NCBI GenBank assembly: GCA_015680685.1
Contig: MNCI01003975.1
Location: forward strand, 634,285 to 698,284
From: Gnetum montanum
Lineage: Eukaryota; Streptophyta; Gnetopsida; Gnetales; Gnetaceae
DNA: 64,000 nt
Direction of reading: 5' to 3'
Of this stretch, positions 33,958 through 45,605 are shown in pieces; position 1 is the first letter of the stretch; each line of letters starts with the position of its first letter. A program made the position numbers and the translations under genes. The notes beneath the pieces are model-generated. The model did not search any database and was not told the DNA's origin. It saw nothing but the letters and a program-made list of their open reading frames with translations.

Positions 33958-35102
33958 TGAACACCTTTCTACCTAACCTAAGCAAGGAAGATGTTATATC
34001 AATATAACTTATATGTTTCTAGTTATTATAAAACTAAAATAAGAGAGAGAGACTTGTACCAACGAAGTTTAGAAAGAAAATGTGGAGTGATAACGAATCA
34101 CTAAAACAAAATATGAGAGTCATAATCTTACATGGAATGATACGCAAGAAAATAAGAATGCGAAACAAGATTGATGGATCAAAGTAAATCATAAGAGTAA
34201 TAAATCATAAAGTGTTATAGACACGAGCGTAAATAAAGTCATGAAAAATAATACAACATAGAAATTTCAAGAGCAATATAATGCATACGAGATATAATAA
34301 ATGAGAACTATATGAAGCATGATATACCATTAATATAAAATAACCTAAAATCTAAGTCATGCATCTACTATCATATGCAAAAGCTACCAATATCTAGTAC
34401 TATGGAAAAATATCTAAAACATGGTAATATAAAATATCATAAACATAAATATAAGTTATGCACTCCCTAGCAACATATAACTCTAACATTCATACAACTA
34501 AATAAAATATACTATAATAACTAATCATGTAACCATCAATATAAACATTAAAATCCTAATGTATCTCATGTAAAACATGCTAAAAGAAAAGCTAAACATC
34601 CTAATATCCATCATTAAATATGAATCATGAAATAAAACATAAAAACTAATCACTATGCCACAAGCTAAAGCCCAAATAAATATCATAGTTACTAACTATG
34701 CTAATAACATCCAAAAGATACATAAAATAACTATGCATATTATACTAACTAAATGGATTATACAAATGCATAAAGAATATAACCACAACACATACATGAT
34801 GTTCCTGTTAAACTGATACCACCAATGCCATAATGATATCCATGGTACCTATCACTAATTGAATTAGATAAGTACACAAATGAAAAATATATATCCTAAA
34901 TATGATAAAAGAAGTAAATAGAACATAAGCTCACCATCATACCTAGCCATAAGCAAAAGTGCATAAATCACATCAAGTGCACATGTCAATCATATTTTGG
35001 CCACTCATATCTACTAATAAAGACAACCATAAGGAAGAAAAGCATAAAATATCAAGATACATATAAACTTAGAGGTATCAAAAATGAGAGGTTGATGAAA
35101 CA
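33958..35102 (-). repeat. 5' LTR of the old Ty3/gypsy element (about 1.14 kb)
   Basis: Starts TGAACACC (plus strand) beside the primer site and extends into the segment 35005-35095 that matches the 3' LTR copy at 1925-2006 plus 2501-2522. It is very AT-rich with no coding content. The outer edge is uncertain within about 10 bases because the terminal AGGTGTTACA of the other copy corresponds to a variant AGGTTGATGAAACA. No target duplication can be tested because the far LTR is interrupted. Confidence 0.65.
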
Positions 35103-35126
35103 TCTAATGGCAATTTTGTATCTTTA

Positions 35127-36140
35127 TGTAAGGTTAAATTTATGTATTTATTTGTGTGCATGTAAACCTAAAGTTTAGGCTTGCTTTGGATGTATGATGA
35201 TGTATACTTTATGAGCTACCTCATCTAGTGCAATACTACATGGGGTATGCTACTGCACCTAGTGTAGTATCGTACCACTTCTACTACAAATACAAAAACT
35301 ATAAATGACCAAAAGGATAAAGATCAAAAATATCTTTGGCTTTCCAATTTTCTTTAATGTAAAAGATTCTCCTTCTTTCTTGGGTAAGGGAGCAATTTAT
35401 TCTTATTGTGTGTTTTGAGACATCGCTTCACTATGCAGTGAGACTCTATCAAAGCACTATCATTCTTTTGCAACCCATCATCATTTGATCAATATAGACT
35501 TGAGTATTTGAAAAATGAATAAAGCTTATTTTGATTTCTCTAATTTTTCTAATTTTATTTTATTAAACTTTAACAAGGATATCTACCTAATGAATTTATC
35601 GATTAAATTTACAAATTATCATTAATTTAATTCCTTTAGATAGATTAGCATATTTATTTGGACTTTGTGATAATTCTACCTTTCCCAAGGAGGTGTTACC
35701 TATACGGAATGGTGTTTGGCCATCAAGGGTATGAATGAGGAGATTTTATTACTTTCATGTATTAGTGTTGTACTTCTTCCATAAGATATTGCAACATAAT
35801 TTACATGTGTATCTAATTTTTGTATTGCACTTATCTCTTAAGGGATTGTAATGTGAAGGTGTGTTTTATTTCCTTTCCATGTGTGAACATTGCACTGCAA
35901 AGATTTGGAATGAGTTTTAATTACTATTGTATTCTTTATATTTATAAGATACATGAAATTTATAGTGGAAATATGGGTTCCTTTTATCATATGTATTATG
36001 ATATTTTTATTTATTAAATACAATGATATACACAAGTAAACTTACAATTCTTCTTCCCATCATATTCAATGTTTACAACTAGTTTGCTACATGTATCATT
36101 GACAAACCTCTTATGGTCTTGGCCAAGGGGACCCCTATCA
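35127..36140 (+). repeat. 5' LTR of LTR element C (about 1.0 kb)
   Basis: Matches 44394-44945 over its first 580 bases: both have CTAGTGTGGTA-like blocks, ACAAATAC-like and ATAAATG-ACC, and a run CTTTGGCTTTCCAATTTTC then TTTAATGTAA. It ends CCCCTATCA just before a tRNA-Asp-like primer site. The start at TGTAAGG (35127) is inferred from the 3' copy; an internal insertion of about 40 bases makes the alignment of the first part loose. Confidence 0.75.
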
Positions 36141-36141
36141 T

Positions 36142-36160
36142 TGGTGTCATTATCGAGAAA
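36142..36160 (+). other. Primer binding site (degenerate tRNA-Asp type) of element C
   Basis: TGGTGTCATTATCGAGAAA occupies the position and shape of TGGCGCCGTTGCCGGGGAC, with many transition differences. It lies one base inside the LTR. Confidence 0.65.
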
Positions 36161-36249
36161 GGTATTTATAAATTGCTTTTTTTACTTATACATTTAAAAA
36201 TTTCTCTTTTTTAGTTATTGATTTTGTGAAAATAAAGGATTGAAGCAAT

Positions 36250-37570
36250 CATGGCTAAATTGAACAAAACAAAATAGATTGTAATAGAAGCCTCAATTGG
36301 TCTAAATTACTTAAAAAAATATGGTGATTGAAGCAACACTTCCTATTATGGTGAAATTTCATTAAGGCAAACTAGGATGATGGTACAATGTTCAAGGATG
36401 ATTTTGCAAAGAACTTATGAAAGTTACAACTACCACCTTTGAGGAGGCTTTGTCCAATCAAGACTTCATCAAGGATTTGATCAATTTTGAATCCATATCA
36501 GCCTAACAATTAGAGTATGTTTCTCATGAGAAGTAAGAGTTTTCTGATATGACTAAAAGGCAGGAATGCAAGTGCATACATGTTGAGAGGCAAGCAAAAT
36601 ATTCTCCTAGAGACTCTTATTACTACAACATGAATGATTCTAGGGGAAGGAGATCTATACATCTTTGCTTGTGGGGCCTAAGCTACACTCGTGGTGATCC
36701 AAATTAGTCCATCATTTCACATTTTTCTTACCTTCATTTGAGATTGGATGAACCATTATTTTCATGGATGTACCAAGGTTAAATTCATGAAATGCTTTAC
36801 ATCCCAACTAAAAGCATTAAGCAGAGAAAAATCAAAAAGGTTTATATGGCTAGCATTTCTACATTTAGTGGACAATTGAATGATGATCTATAGCTTCATG
36901 TTCAAATATTTTTCATTACTTATGAATTGCAAAGGTTAAATAGTGAGTAGCAAAAACTATATCTTTCTTTCCACACACACTGATCATGCTAAAACATGGT
37001 ATCAAACTATTTCATTTAATTGAATTTCTTCTATGGTAGACATGTTAAAAGCTTTCAATGTTGAGTTTTAATCTCATATTTGAGTTGCAAATCTTAGAAA
37101 GAAGATAGTAGGATGAAAACAAGATATCAATGAATCATTAGATATGATCATAGAAAAATACAATTGCATGTTCAATTAGTATCAAAATCATGGATTCAAC
37201 AAACATAACAAATTAATGCATCTATTAGAAGGACTATAGTTGCAAACTCATAAAAGCTTGGATATGTACATAATGGATAAGCTCTACTAAAGGTTAATCG
37301 CTCAAATTACAATTATATTAGATGTTGTGACTAGATTAGAAGGTGAATGGCATAAGCATGCTAACATAGAGGAAGTTAACACATTATCCAAATGTCAAAA
37401 GGACATGAAGAATGTTGAATGTAAGATTCAACCTTCTGGTGCTATTAAAGCTATTATGAAAGAAAGCATGAGGATTAAGAAAACTTCAACAAACCTTGCC
37501 AATGTTCTTGATAAGTTTTGGGTGTATGAAATCAAAAGATGATATTAGATCTCACAGATTTTAAAAATGA
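36250..37570 (+). pseudogene. Gag-like remnant of element C
   Basis: The frame starts near ATGGCTAAATTGAAC (36251). Around 36985-37170 it reads AKTWYQTISFN, then SSMVDMLKAFNVEF and NESLDMIIEKYN, resembling the A..WY..L....I.SW..L...F...F gag block of OTA-type elements. A 71-codon open end piece (37327-37542) is Lys/Glu-rich (EEVNTLSKCQKDMKNVECK). No zinc knuckle was seen. Many stops are present. Confidence 0.55.
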
Positions 37571-39189
37571 AGTTGTTGAAGTAGCTATGAAAGCAAGTAC
37601 ACCATAAGATAGGATTGATGGAAGAAGGGCAAAGGGTAACAATTCATATCCTAATTAGATCACTCATCCTTGTGGTCCATTTCTTTAGCCGTAGCAGCAT
37701 CAACAATGAATGGGCCCTAATCCTTGGATTTGATACCTTGGAGTGCTCCCTCTACTATGCAACAAACTTCATCATGCCATTCTTTCTCATGCCATGAAAC
37801 TCAATAGGCCACAATCAAATACCTCATGTAATGTCCCATTAATATTAGTCATATCCAACATAACTATCTTAGCATCCATAGGTCTACTGACATTCATCAT
37901 GATCCTCTGTACCATTACATGAGGGAATTTTGGATAAGCCACAACAAGAATAGGTCTAGTTTTTAAATACAAGGTACTACCCTCATATTCCATCATCATA
38001 CATTATTGCATAGTATCATAATAATCATATTCCTCCTATGACAAGAAATTCATCACCTCACAAAGAAAAGTATTTCCATAACTATTAGTGAGGATTCATG
38101 CTCATTCCCTTCTTCATCATCATCTTAAAGAAACTGGACCAAAGAAATTATGCTTCTAAAAATTAAGCAAATGAAGTTTACACTCCTTGTTTAGATAAAG
38201 ATAAAGGTAAAACATCCAAAAGTTGAAGGAATAAAATTCATCTTTAAAATTCAACCACCAAGAATAACATGTGAGATGCTACAAAGAATCTTAATCACCT
38301 TCTACACCATTTGGTGATGTTGATAAAAAAGAAGGTTGTCAGATGTTAACCTTGAAATCAATCATAGAGGAAGAGGCCTTCATGTAATGGTTTTGATGTT
38401 AGAGAATGGTTTGTTTGTTTTTTTGTATTTTTGTATGCATATTATTTGAAACTAATGATATATAGTTCTCTAATTTTCTTATTCTTTTAGTTTGGTGTGA
38501 TTTTGTGTGCATGTTTTTTTCAACATGTAGGTTTATCGATTTTGATTTGTCATTTTTCTAATGTGACTTATTTTTATTTTTCCTTTCTTGATATTAATCA
38601 TTAATCAAATTTTTATTTTTATATTATTTTGAGTGTCCCTTATGTGTTCATGGGAAATCAATTAATATGCTTTATGATTGCTTGCCTTACCAGCCAAATG
38701 GTTGATAGGTGAGCTTATAAATATGATGATTATGCAAGAGTGCTGAATGGATTTAATGTGCAACATTGATTGATGGAAAGCAAACACAATGAAAATTTGT
38801 CTTATCTCTTTTGTTCTATCATCATCAATGAGCCAAGCATATATTTAGTGAGGAGCTAGATCCTACACCACAAGTACGGAAGTTGTTGCTACTTGATCCA
38901 CGAAGAATTTAGTGGTGCCAAACTTTAATGTATGAGCTTTGGAAACTCATATAAGTGATTGGTTGTATTTTATAAAATGGTAGATCATTGAGGGATCCTA
39001 TGATCATTAGAAACAAGTCTTAATCGATGGAGTTAAACCATGTGTTTGTGTTTACGTTGCCTAACAACACTAGTTAGAAGAGGTTAGTGATTACATGAAC
39101 CAATACTTGCTACATTGAGCTCATAGGGAAGATGCCTAATTCATCAAGTTCATGTCAAGAACTTGATGTGATGATTCACCACTCGAAGC
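37571..39189. other. Internal region of element C without recognised domain
   Basis: No RT, protease or integrase motif is readable on either strand. A minus-strand frame of 70 codons (37999-37787; VMLDMTNINGTLHEV) is protein-like in composition but unassigned. T-rich sequence from 38400 to 38640 resembles 3' untranslated regions of OTA elements. Confidence 0.4.
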
Positions 39190-39665
39190 ATCTCCAAAGA
39201 ATTGATTGTTCAAAAAGTAACAATCCTCTCCTCTTTTCAAAAGAAAAACAAAAAATGAAATCATCTCCAAAGAATTGATTGTTCAAAAAGTAACAATCCT
39301 CTCCTCTTTTCAAAAGAAAAACAAAAAATGAAATCATCTCCAAAGAATTGATTGTTCAAAAAGTAACAATCCTCTCCTCTTTTCAAAAGAAAAACAAAAA
39401 ATGAAATCATCTCCAAAGAATTGATTGTTCAAAAAGTAACAATCCTCTCCTCTTTTCAAAAGAAAAACAAAAAATGAAATCATCTCCAAAGAATTGATTG
39501 TTCAAAAAGTAACAATCCTCTCCTCTTTTCAAAAGAAAAACAAAAAATGAAATCATCTCCAAAGAATTGATTTTTCAAACAGTAACAATCCTCTTCTCTT
39601 AAAAGAAAGCATCTCCAAAGAATTGATTTTTCTAAAAGTAACATCCTCTTTCCTTTTCAAAATAA
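39190..39665 (+). repeat. 73-bp minisatellite, about six near-identical copies
   Basis: Units start at 39190, 39263, 39336, 39409, 39482 and 39555 (period 73), followed by a shorter diverged unit at 39611. Each begins ATCTCCAAAGAATTGATT and contains TTCAAAAAGTAACAATCCTC and an A-rich tail. The first five look identical base for base, while the last two carry substitutions and a deletion, so expansion was recent and directional. Confidence 0.95.
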
Positions 39666-39688
39666 AAACAAAAAAGTAGAGATAAAAA

Positions 39689-39690
<2 letters not shown>

Positions 39691-39735
<45 letters not shown>

Positions 39736-39772
39736 NNNNNNGAGAGAGAGAGAGAGAGAGAGAGGGAGGGAG
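39691..39772. repeat. (GA)n microsatellite with a 6-base assembly gap
   Basis: GA repeat from about 39691, interrupted by six N (39736-39741) and resuming to about 39765, then GGGAGGGAGAG. The true repeat length is unknown because of the gap. It is followed by A/G-rich low-complexity sequence to about 39875. Confidence 0.95.
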
Positions 39773-39899
39773 AGATTTCAAAAAATAAAAGAAGAGAAGA
39801 GAAGAAGAAAAAGAAAAAGACAAAAAATGGAAAAAGAATTTAGAAAAAATGAAAAGAAAAGAAAAGAAGATAGGATGAAATCATGAAGGCATCAGGAAT

Positions 39900-40700
39900 G
39901 AATAATTTTCCTTACACTGAATTCTATGTCATGTGGAACTTAGTGGTAAATTCTCTTACCGGTTTGTCAATATCAAGGGTTTATAACAAAGTTTTTGCAA
40001 AATGTTTTTAGTAAGAAATGATCTAAATATGAAAAATACTAATGTCTCATAGACCGTAGAGACTATGAAAAATTCTAAAGCTTTCAATTTTGTTTTACCT
40101 AATGATTTATATGCATCATTGTCAAAAGATATCATTTCATGATACATATTTTTGAAGATTATTGGATTTGTTCACCCAAATAAGGATTCTACACTAATGA
40201 TTTAAGTTATTCTTGAGTGCCATGGAATTAATGTTTTGCATGCTTACTATTCTGAATCTTTTTTGCTTGTCGAACTAGCGAATTCTGAAATAGTTGAGAA
40301 ATCAGTGGATCAGCATAATACTTTTATTAATTAGAAATGAAAAGTGGATTTGGAACCATATTCTTCTGATTATTCAAAAATTTCTTGTTAGATTAAATTA
40401 GAAAATCTTTTTCTTGTTATTTAAAGTCTTGAAAGCAAAATGTTTTGGTAGAATTGACACAATCCTAAAAACAGAGACAAAAGTGTTACTAGATAATATG
40501 GAGCACATGCATTATTTTATAGAGATTGATTTATGATAAAAGAAGACTGAATTAAAAATCAATACTAGTAATTAGTGTTTTTTCCAAAAAGAAATACCTA
40601 TTAAAATTTGCAAGGATGTTATAGCTATTGTCATCATCAAGACCATGTTCTTGGAATCTATCCTATCATTAATAAAAAAAAGTAGTTTGTGAGAAAAAAA
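39900..40700 (+). pseudogene. L1-type LINE ORF1 remnant (LINE-a)
   Basis: Decayed ORF1 of a plant L1 element, an RNA-binding protein. Near 40195-40380 a frame reads ECHGINVLHAYYSESFLLVE, then VDLEPYSSDYS, similar to the DUF4283-type VWVRLPGLP/PW region of plant ORF1. Near 40620-40665 a degenerate zinc knuckle CYSYCHHQDHVLGIYP is followed by a Lys-rich end. ORF2 follows on the same strand at 41090. There are many stops, and the 5' end was not defined. Confidence 0.5.
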
Positions 40701-41089
40701 AAGTAATAATTTTCAAAAAATACAAATAATAATAGTTTTCAGCAAGCACCAATGAAATCTTCTTGAACAAGTTCTCAATCTCTTACTAATCCTTTAAATT
40801 TTAAAGGTTCCATTAAACTCTTGATATCTAAAGAAAATTCCTCTTTATAACAAATAAATTTTACACAAGGATCAATAATGAAAATACTAATGTAGGTGTA
40901 TTTCACTCTATGCAACATAAAAAGTAAACGTTTGCAACTACTACTTTCAATTTAAAACCCTCAAAAGTGTATCATTCTCTTTTTACTTCTACTACAATTC
41001 TAATTTTTTTTATCAGACATGACTTTTTCACTTCATAGAGACATTGATTGTAAGACAAATGTTGAGCTTGAAAAATCAAGGATGGGGAC

Positions 41090-42000
41090 CTCCTCTTCCA
41101 CATCTCAATGTTAGTTTTATCATGGAATGTTTAAGACATTTTTGATAAGTCTTGAGCAAAGATTACAGGGAAGTATCTTTCAAATTGACATTTATTTCCA
41201 AATTTTCTTTTCCTACAAGAAATTAAAATTCCTACTCATGATATTAGTTGTGTTAGTGAATATAGTTTAAAAAATTAGATGGTTTTCTTTGCTGCTCATG
41301 AAGTTTTAATAAAAAAGGTGTTGCTATTCTTGTTAATAAAAAATGTACTAAAAAATTTTGAATTTTGATTCTTACAATCTTCAAAGAGTTATTTGGATTA
41401 TTTGTCATAGTAGAAAAGGTAATTTTGGACTTCATAATATTTATGTTCCTAATAATTTAACATATCAATCAGAGGTTTAGAAATATCTTCTATCTCTATC
41501 TAAAGTTCCTTGGTTTATTAAAGGTGATTTCAATATGGTTGAAAGTCATTTAGATAAACTTGGCAGTCTACCTCTTGATATATCTTTACAAGAAAAAGAA
41601 AATTTATGGAGGTTGAATGAAAAATATTTTCTTTCTAATGTTGGTTCTTTATTCTTATCTTATTTGAATGAGAAGTAGCATACTTGGTATAATTATCAAC
41701 AAGGATATGATAGTATTTATCATTGACTTAATAGATTTTACATCTCTAGGAAGCCTGCAAAAACAATAGATGTGCATACAGATGCTACTTTGTTAGATCA
41801 TTTGCCTATTAGCATTTTCCTCTCTAGTGTTAATACTTCATCCTTTTTAAATTATGATGTTTTTCGTATGAATACTAATATGTTCATAGGACCTAGTGGG
41901 AAAAATATGTTAAAGTATTTATGGAATGTAGAAAAAAAGTCTACTAGTGATCTTCTTCCTAAGAATAGAGATCTTCAACATATTGATAATTAAATATTTA
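41090..42000 (+). pseudogene. L1-type LINE ORF2 endonuclease (LINE-a)
   Basis: APE-like endonuclease that nicks target DNA for target-primed reverse transcription. It begins LSWNV at about 41116, then F.FLQEIKIPTHDIS (for ..LQETK....). Further on are VPWFIKGDFNMVESHLDKLG (for GGDFN......K.G), NEK, a stop, HTWYNYQQGYDSIYH, LNRFYISRK (for RIDRFYIS) and LLDHLPISI (for SDHxPI). These are the expected endonuclease blocks in order. Stops and small frameshifts break it. Confidence 0.85.
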
Positions 42001-43580
42001 TTACTCTTTTTAACCATACTTATAAAATTTTAGCTAAATGTATGACTTTTCAAATTCAAAATGTTATTCAAGATATTATTACCCCTAAGCATATTGTTTT
42101 GTTAAAAGGTAGACATATTTTAAATAATGTTATTGTAGCTTCAACAAAATGTAATGGGCTTCTAATACTAACCAAGACATTGTTTTTATTAAGTCAGATT
42201 GTGTCAAAGCTTATGATAGGATTGAATGGAATTTCATTATTTCTTGTATCTATAAACTAGGATTTGATGATTATTTTATTCAACTTATTTGCACCCTCCT
42301 CACCGATGCTAATGCTTAAGTTGCTACTAATTTTAGATTAAACTTCTCCTTTTCTCTTCAATGGTCGATTTGTCAAAGTTGTCCTCTAGTTCCTTATCTT
42401 TTTATTATTGCTAGAGATTTTCTTTTACATAATCTACGTTATGATATTCAAAGGAATTTTATTAAGGAAATTTCAATTGATGATCAAGGTATGCAATTAC
42501 TTAACATGCACCTTACAAATGATTCCCTTTTAATAATCAACAATTCTATGCAACATACTAATACTCTTTTAGCTAGAGTGAAGGATTACTACATGTTATC
42601 TCACTCTTGGATCAACTGGCAAAAATCTGTTATTTATTATAATGGAAATATTGATGAGTGGGTTACTCTCAAGCCTTGAAAAATCTTGGCAAAGGATTGT
42701 CTTCAAAATTTTAGGAATAACCTTTTCTTTGGAGCCTAGTCTTACTATTTTTGGAAAGTATATGCTTGATAAAATTGAAAATAAGCTTGATAAATGGAAA
42801 GAAAAAAAGCTCATCCTTGCTAGCAAAGTTTTAGTTATTAAGCAAATACTTCAATAAATTCATGTTTAATATTTCAATTGTTAGGCTCCTTCTAAAAATT
42901 CTTGACAAAAAATTGATCATATTATCTGTCAATTTCTTTAGTTTGCTAAGCAACATAGAAATAGTTATTCTACAGTTTCTTAGAATATTTCCACTAGTAG
43001 CAAGAAAGATGAAATAATTGGCCTCATTAATTATTACAACCAAGGTATTTCTCATGTAGAAAAATGGATTGTAAAGTCCATTAGTCAAGATGGTGTTTGG
43101 ATGCTCCTTTTAAGAAACACACTTCTACAAGGAAAACCTAATAATGATAACAATTGGTCCTCTAATAACTTTCTTTACTATCTTCTTTTTTCTCAGGTCA
43201 TTTCTATTCCTGGTTCTCCAATTCTTAAACAAATTTAGAAGACATGATGCAAGCTTAATAAATATTGGGATTACAATCATATTATAGTTTCAAAATATAT
43301 GCTTAAGGAAATTAGCCCATGGTGGCTTCCTTTTAATGAAGAAGCTTAGGCTACTAATGCATTTAGATTATCTACAACTTGGAGCAGATTTGATATCATT
43401 GTACTTTTTTGTCTACATAAGCATGATAGATGAATTGCTTGGAATGAAGCTTTTAGCCCCTATGGTTTGAATAGAAAAAAGAAAAAATTTGAAAAATTAA
43501 TTTCTAATCTTAAAAATTTATTTAAAGTTAACAACAATTTACATCAAGCTTTTACAATTATTTTTTTGGAAGCATCAAAA
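42000..43580 (+). pseudogene. L1-type LINE ORF2 reverse transcriptase (LINE-a)
   Basis: Blocks: LFNHTYKILAKCMTFQIQNV (for ..YK...K....R), VLLKGRHILNNVIVAS (for F..GR.I.DN), VKAYDRIEWNFIISCIYKLG (for KAYDR.EW.F), CPLVPYLFIIARDFLLHNLR (for GDPLSP.LF) and MHLTNDSLLIINN (the FADDT position, both Asp lost). Then NKLDKWKEKKLILASKVLVI (for ..L..WK...LS.AGR..LI). The connection continues through HKHDR, a stop, IAWNEAF. All in plus orientation, with several frameshifts. Confidence 0.85.
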
Positions 43581-43699
43581 ATATGTTTTTTCTTTTAATT
43601 TCAAAGCTACTATTAAAAAGAAGTATTTTATTCATAACAAATTTAATAAGACCTTAAAATGCAATTATCATTGCACTTTTGGATGAGGAAAATAAAAGA

Positions 43700-44330
43700 G
43701 CTTCTACATCTCCTAAAATTCATATTTTTATGGTGTCTTATTCGTTAAGCCCTTCCTATCAACACTCATGTTAAACATATGGGAATGATTTTCCTCAATG
43801 TCTTCTTTGTAGAAGTGAAGACTCATTTTTTTCTTCCTTTTTTTTGTCCAATGTCTTGTTGCTGAGCATGCTTAGAAATGAACATTTAGAATTTGCTACA
43901 ACTTTCAACCAAGCATCGATGAAGTCATTTTTTATGATTAGCCTAATTTATCTACTTTATTCATTTGCATTTGGAATTGTCTTTGATCCCTTGTTCTTTG
44001 CTCTATTTGGAAGCTTTAGTGTGGATTTATTTTCCAATAACAAAAGCATAACTATGATCTCTCTTCACATATCAAATACTAGATTCTTAAACACGTCACT
44101 TTTTAGCTACAACTTTAAGCAAAAAAGTTGCGAGTGAAAGTTGAACAATTAATTTATTTTCTATAGTATTAATTTATTTTTTTTATTTTTTTGAGGCTTA
44201 AGGATGGGAATCTTTCAACTTTTGTTGCCATTTGTTCTTTATCTATAATTGATATATTCTTTTTTTTGAGAGTTTTCTCATTCTCTTTACAAGAAATCTT
44301 TTAGTAAGAAGTAAAAACTTGTTAGGTCAC
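43700..44330 (+). pseudogene. LINE-a ORF2 3' end (zf-RVT-like) and 3' tail
   Basis: Near 43740-43860 a frame reads ALPINTHVKHMGNDF.QCLLC, then RSEDSFFSSFF, the zinc-binding C..C...ED..HFF..C pattern at the end of plant L1 ORF2. A 97-codon frame 43844-44137 that follows is hydrophobic and unassigned. No clear poly(A) tail was found before the 3' LTR of element C, so the LINE 3' end is undefined. Confidence 0.5.
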
Positions 44331-44393
44331 TTCTGAATAATGGCAAAGCATGATCCTTTTCCTACACCAAAGGGGAGGTTTTCTAAGATTGAT

Positions 44394-44945
44394 TGTAAGG
44401 ATGTAAACCTGAAAAGGCATCCCCGAATGATCTAATATACTTTGAAATTTTTTTTTAATATTATTATCACTAGTGTGCTACTACATGTGGTGTGTTAATG
44501 CATCTAGTGTGGCACTTCATCACTTCCTTTACAAACCTAAAAATTATAAATACCCAAAACATGAAAGCTTAGAATTATCTTTAATTTTTCAATTTTCTTT
44601 AATGTAAGAACTTCTTCTCCTTCCTTGAGTAAGTGTGTAATCTATTTTTGTTGTATGTTTTGAGTCATTGCTTCATCATTTGGTGAGACTGTTGGATTAC
44701 TACCATGCTTTTGCAACCTGAAACCAATTAGTCAAAACAGAGTCAAGTTTTTACATAATAAATAAAGCTCATTTTGATTTCTTTAAATTTTCCAATTTTA
44801 TTTTATTAAACTTTTATAAGGACATCTAATTAATAAATTTATTTGTTAAATTAAAAAATATATAATTCATTTAATTCCTTTAAATAGATCAATGTAGTTG
44901 TTTGGAGCTCTACGATGATTTTGCCTCACCTAAGATGGTCATACT
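44394..44945 (+). repeat. 3' LTR of element C, truncated (about 550 bp)
   Basis: Starts TGTAAGGATGTAAACC about 20 bases after a purine tract (AAAGGGGAGG, 44369-44378) that can serve as polypurine tract. Similar to the first 580 bases of 35127-36140, then similarity stops near 44945. Confidence 0.75.
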
Positions 44946-45429
44946 TGTACAAAATTTTGTTAGACAATCCAAACTTCTATGCATCTTCAACAACCTTCTT
45001 AGGTAAGGTTAAATCATCAAGAACATAAGCCAAGAAATAATGTTTAATTAGATTATAAATTATATAAAAATTATGTCCACATGAATATATCCAATTTAGT
45101 TTCAATTTTATTAATTCCAATTATTTAGTATCATGACATTTAAAAGAACCAGTTAGTCTAATAAATTTTATTGAATTTATTTGTTAATGAAAGTGTTGAT
45201 AACAAGTTGAACTCATTCGTTAAAAATAAAAAACTGACCATGAATAAATTCGTCAATTTGTCAACCATCTTCTCCATGAATTCACAAAAATCATTTTTTG
45301 ACAATATGACCAATCATAACATTAATTAATTAAGCCATTTTGGAAGCCTACCACAATACTTTTTAATACCATCAAGAAGCACCTAAATAAAAACTCATAC
45401 CAACAAACACATCATACAATATCAACCAT
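44946..45429. other. AT-rich DNA, nothing recognised
   Basis: No coding motif, repeat or structured element was seen in this stretch, which follows the truncated LTR of element C. Confidence 0.4.
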
Positions 45430-45605
45430 TTTATGAATTCCTTATGTCCATTGAAACCACTTGGATCTATCGGACCAATTTCAGAATTCCTTTCATGGAA
45501 TTATTGTTAATTTATAACCTATTGCTACCAAACAAAATCAAACGTGTAACTTAAGAGTTACTAGACCACAAGTCTCTCACCATGAAGCTACCTCATTGTT
45601 AACCA
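45430..45605 (-). mobile_element. tRNA-derived SINE copy 1
   Basis: On the minus strand a tRNA-like head (AGCTTCATGGTGAGAGACTT as A-box area, TTACACGTTTGATTTTG as a decayed B box) is followed by a body: TTCCATGAAAGGAATTCTGA and GATAGATCC. The same body is found in copies 2 and 3 (for example TTCCATAAAAGGAATTCTAA and CATAGATC). RNA polymerase III retroposon, non-autonomous. Ends are approximate. Confidence 0.6.

Larger units (their letters stand above)
35127..44945 (+). mobile_element. LTR element C, pol-less, with nested LINE
   Basis: Defined by LTR similarity (35127-36140 and 44394-44945), the primer site and a gag-like region 36250-37570. I found no RT, RNase H or integrase of LTR type between the LTRs; the only RT present (42030-42860) is LINE-type. 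The element is therefore either a non-autonomous derivative or has lost pol by deletion. The 3' LTR is truncated by about 440 bases, so no target duplication can be seen. Confidence 0.65.

Noticed and set aside
39190-39627. CRISPR-like array
   Set aside because: Units are contiguous 73-bp tandem repeats without unique spacers, in a plant retrotransposon.
39632-39823. Leu/Ser-rich open frame across the GA microsatellite
   Set aside because: It is the translation of a dinucleotide repeat with N bases, not a protein.
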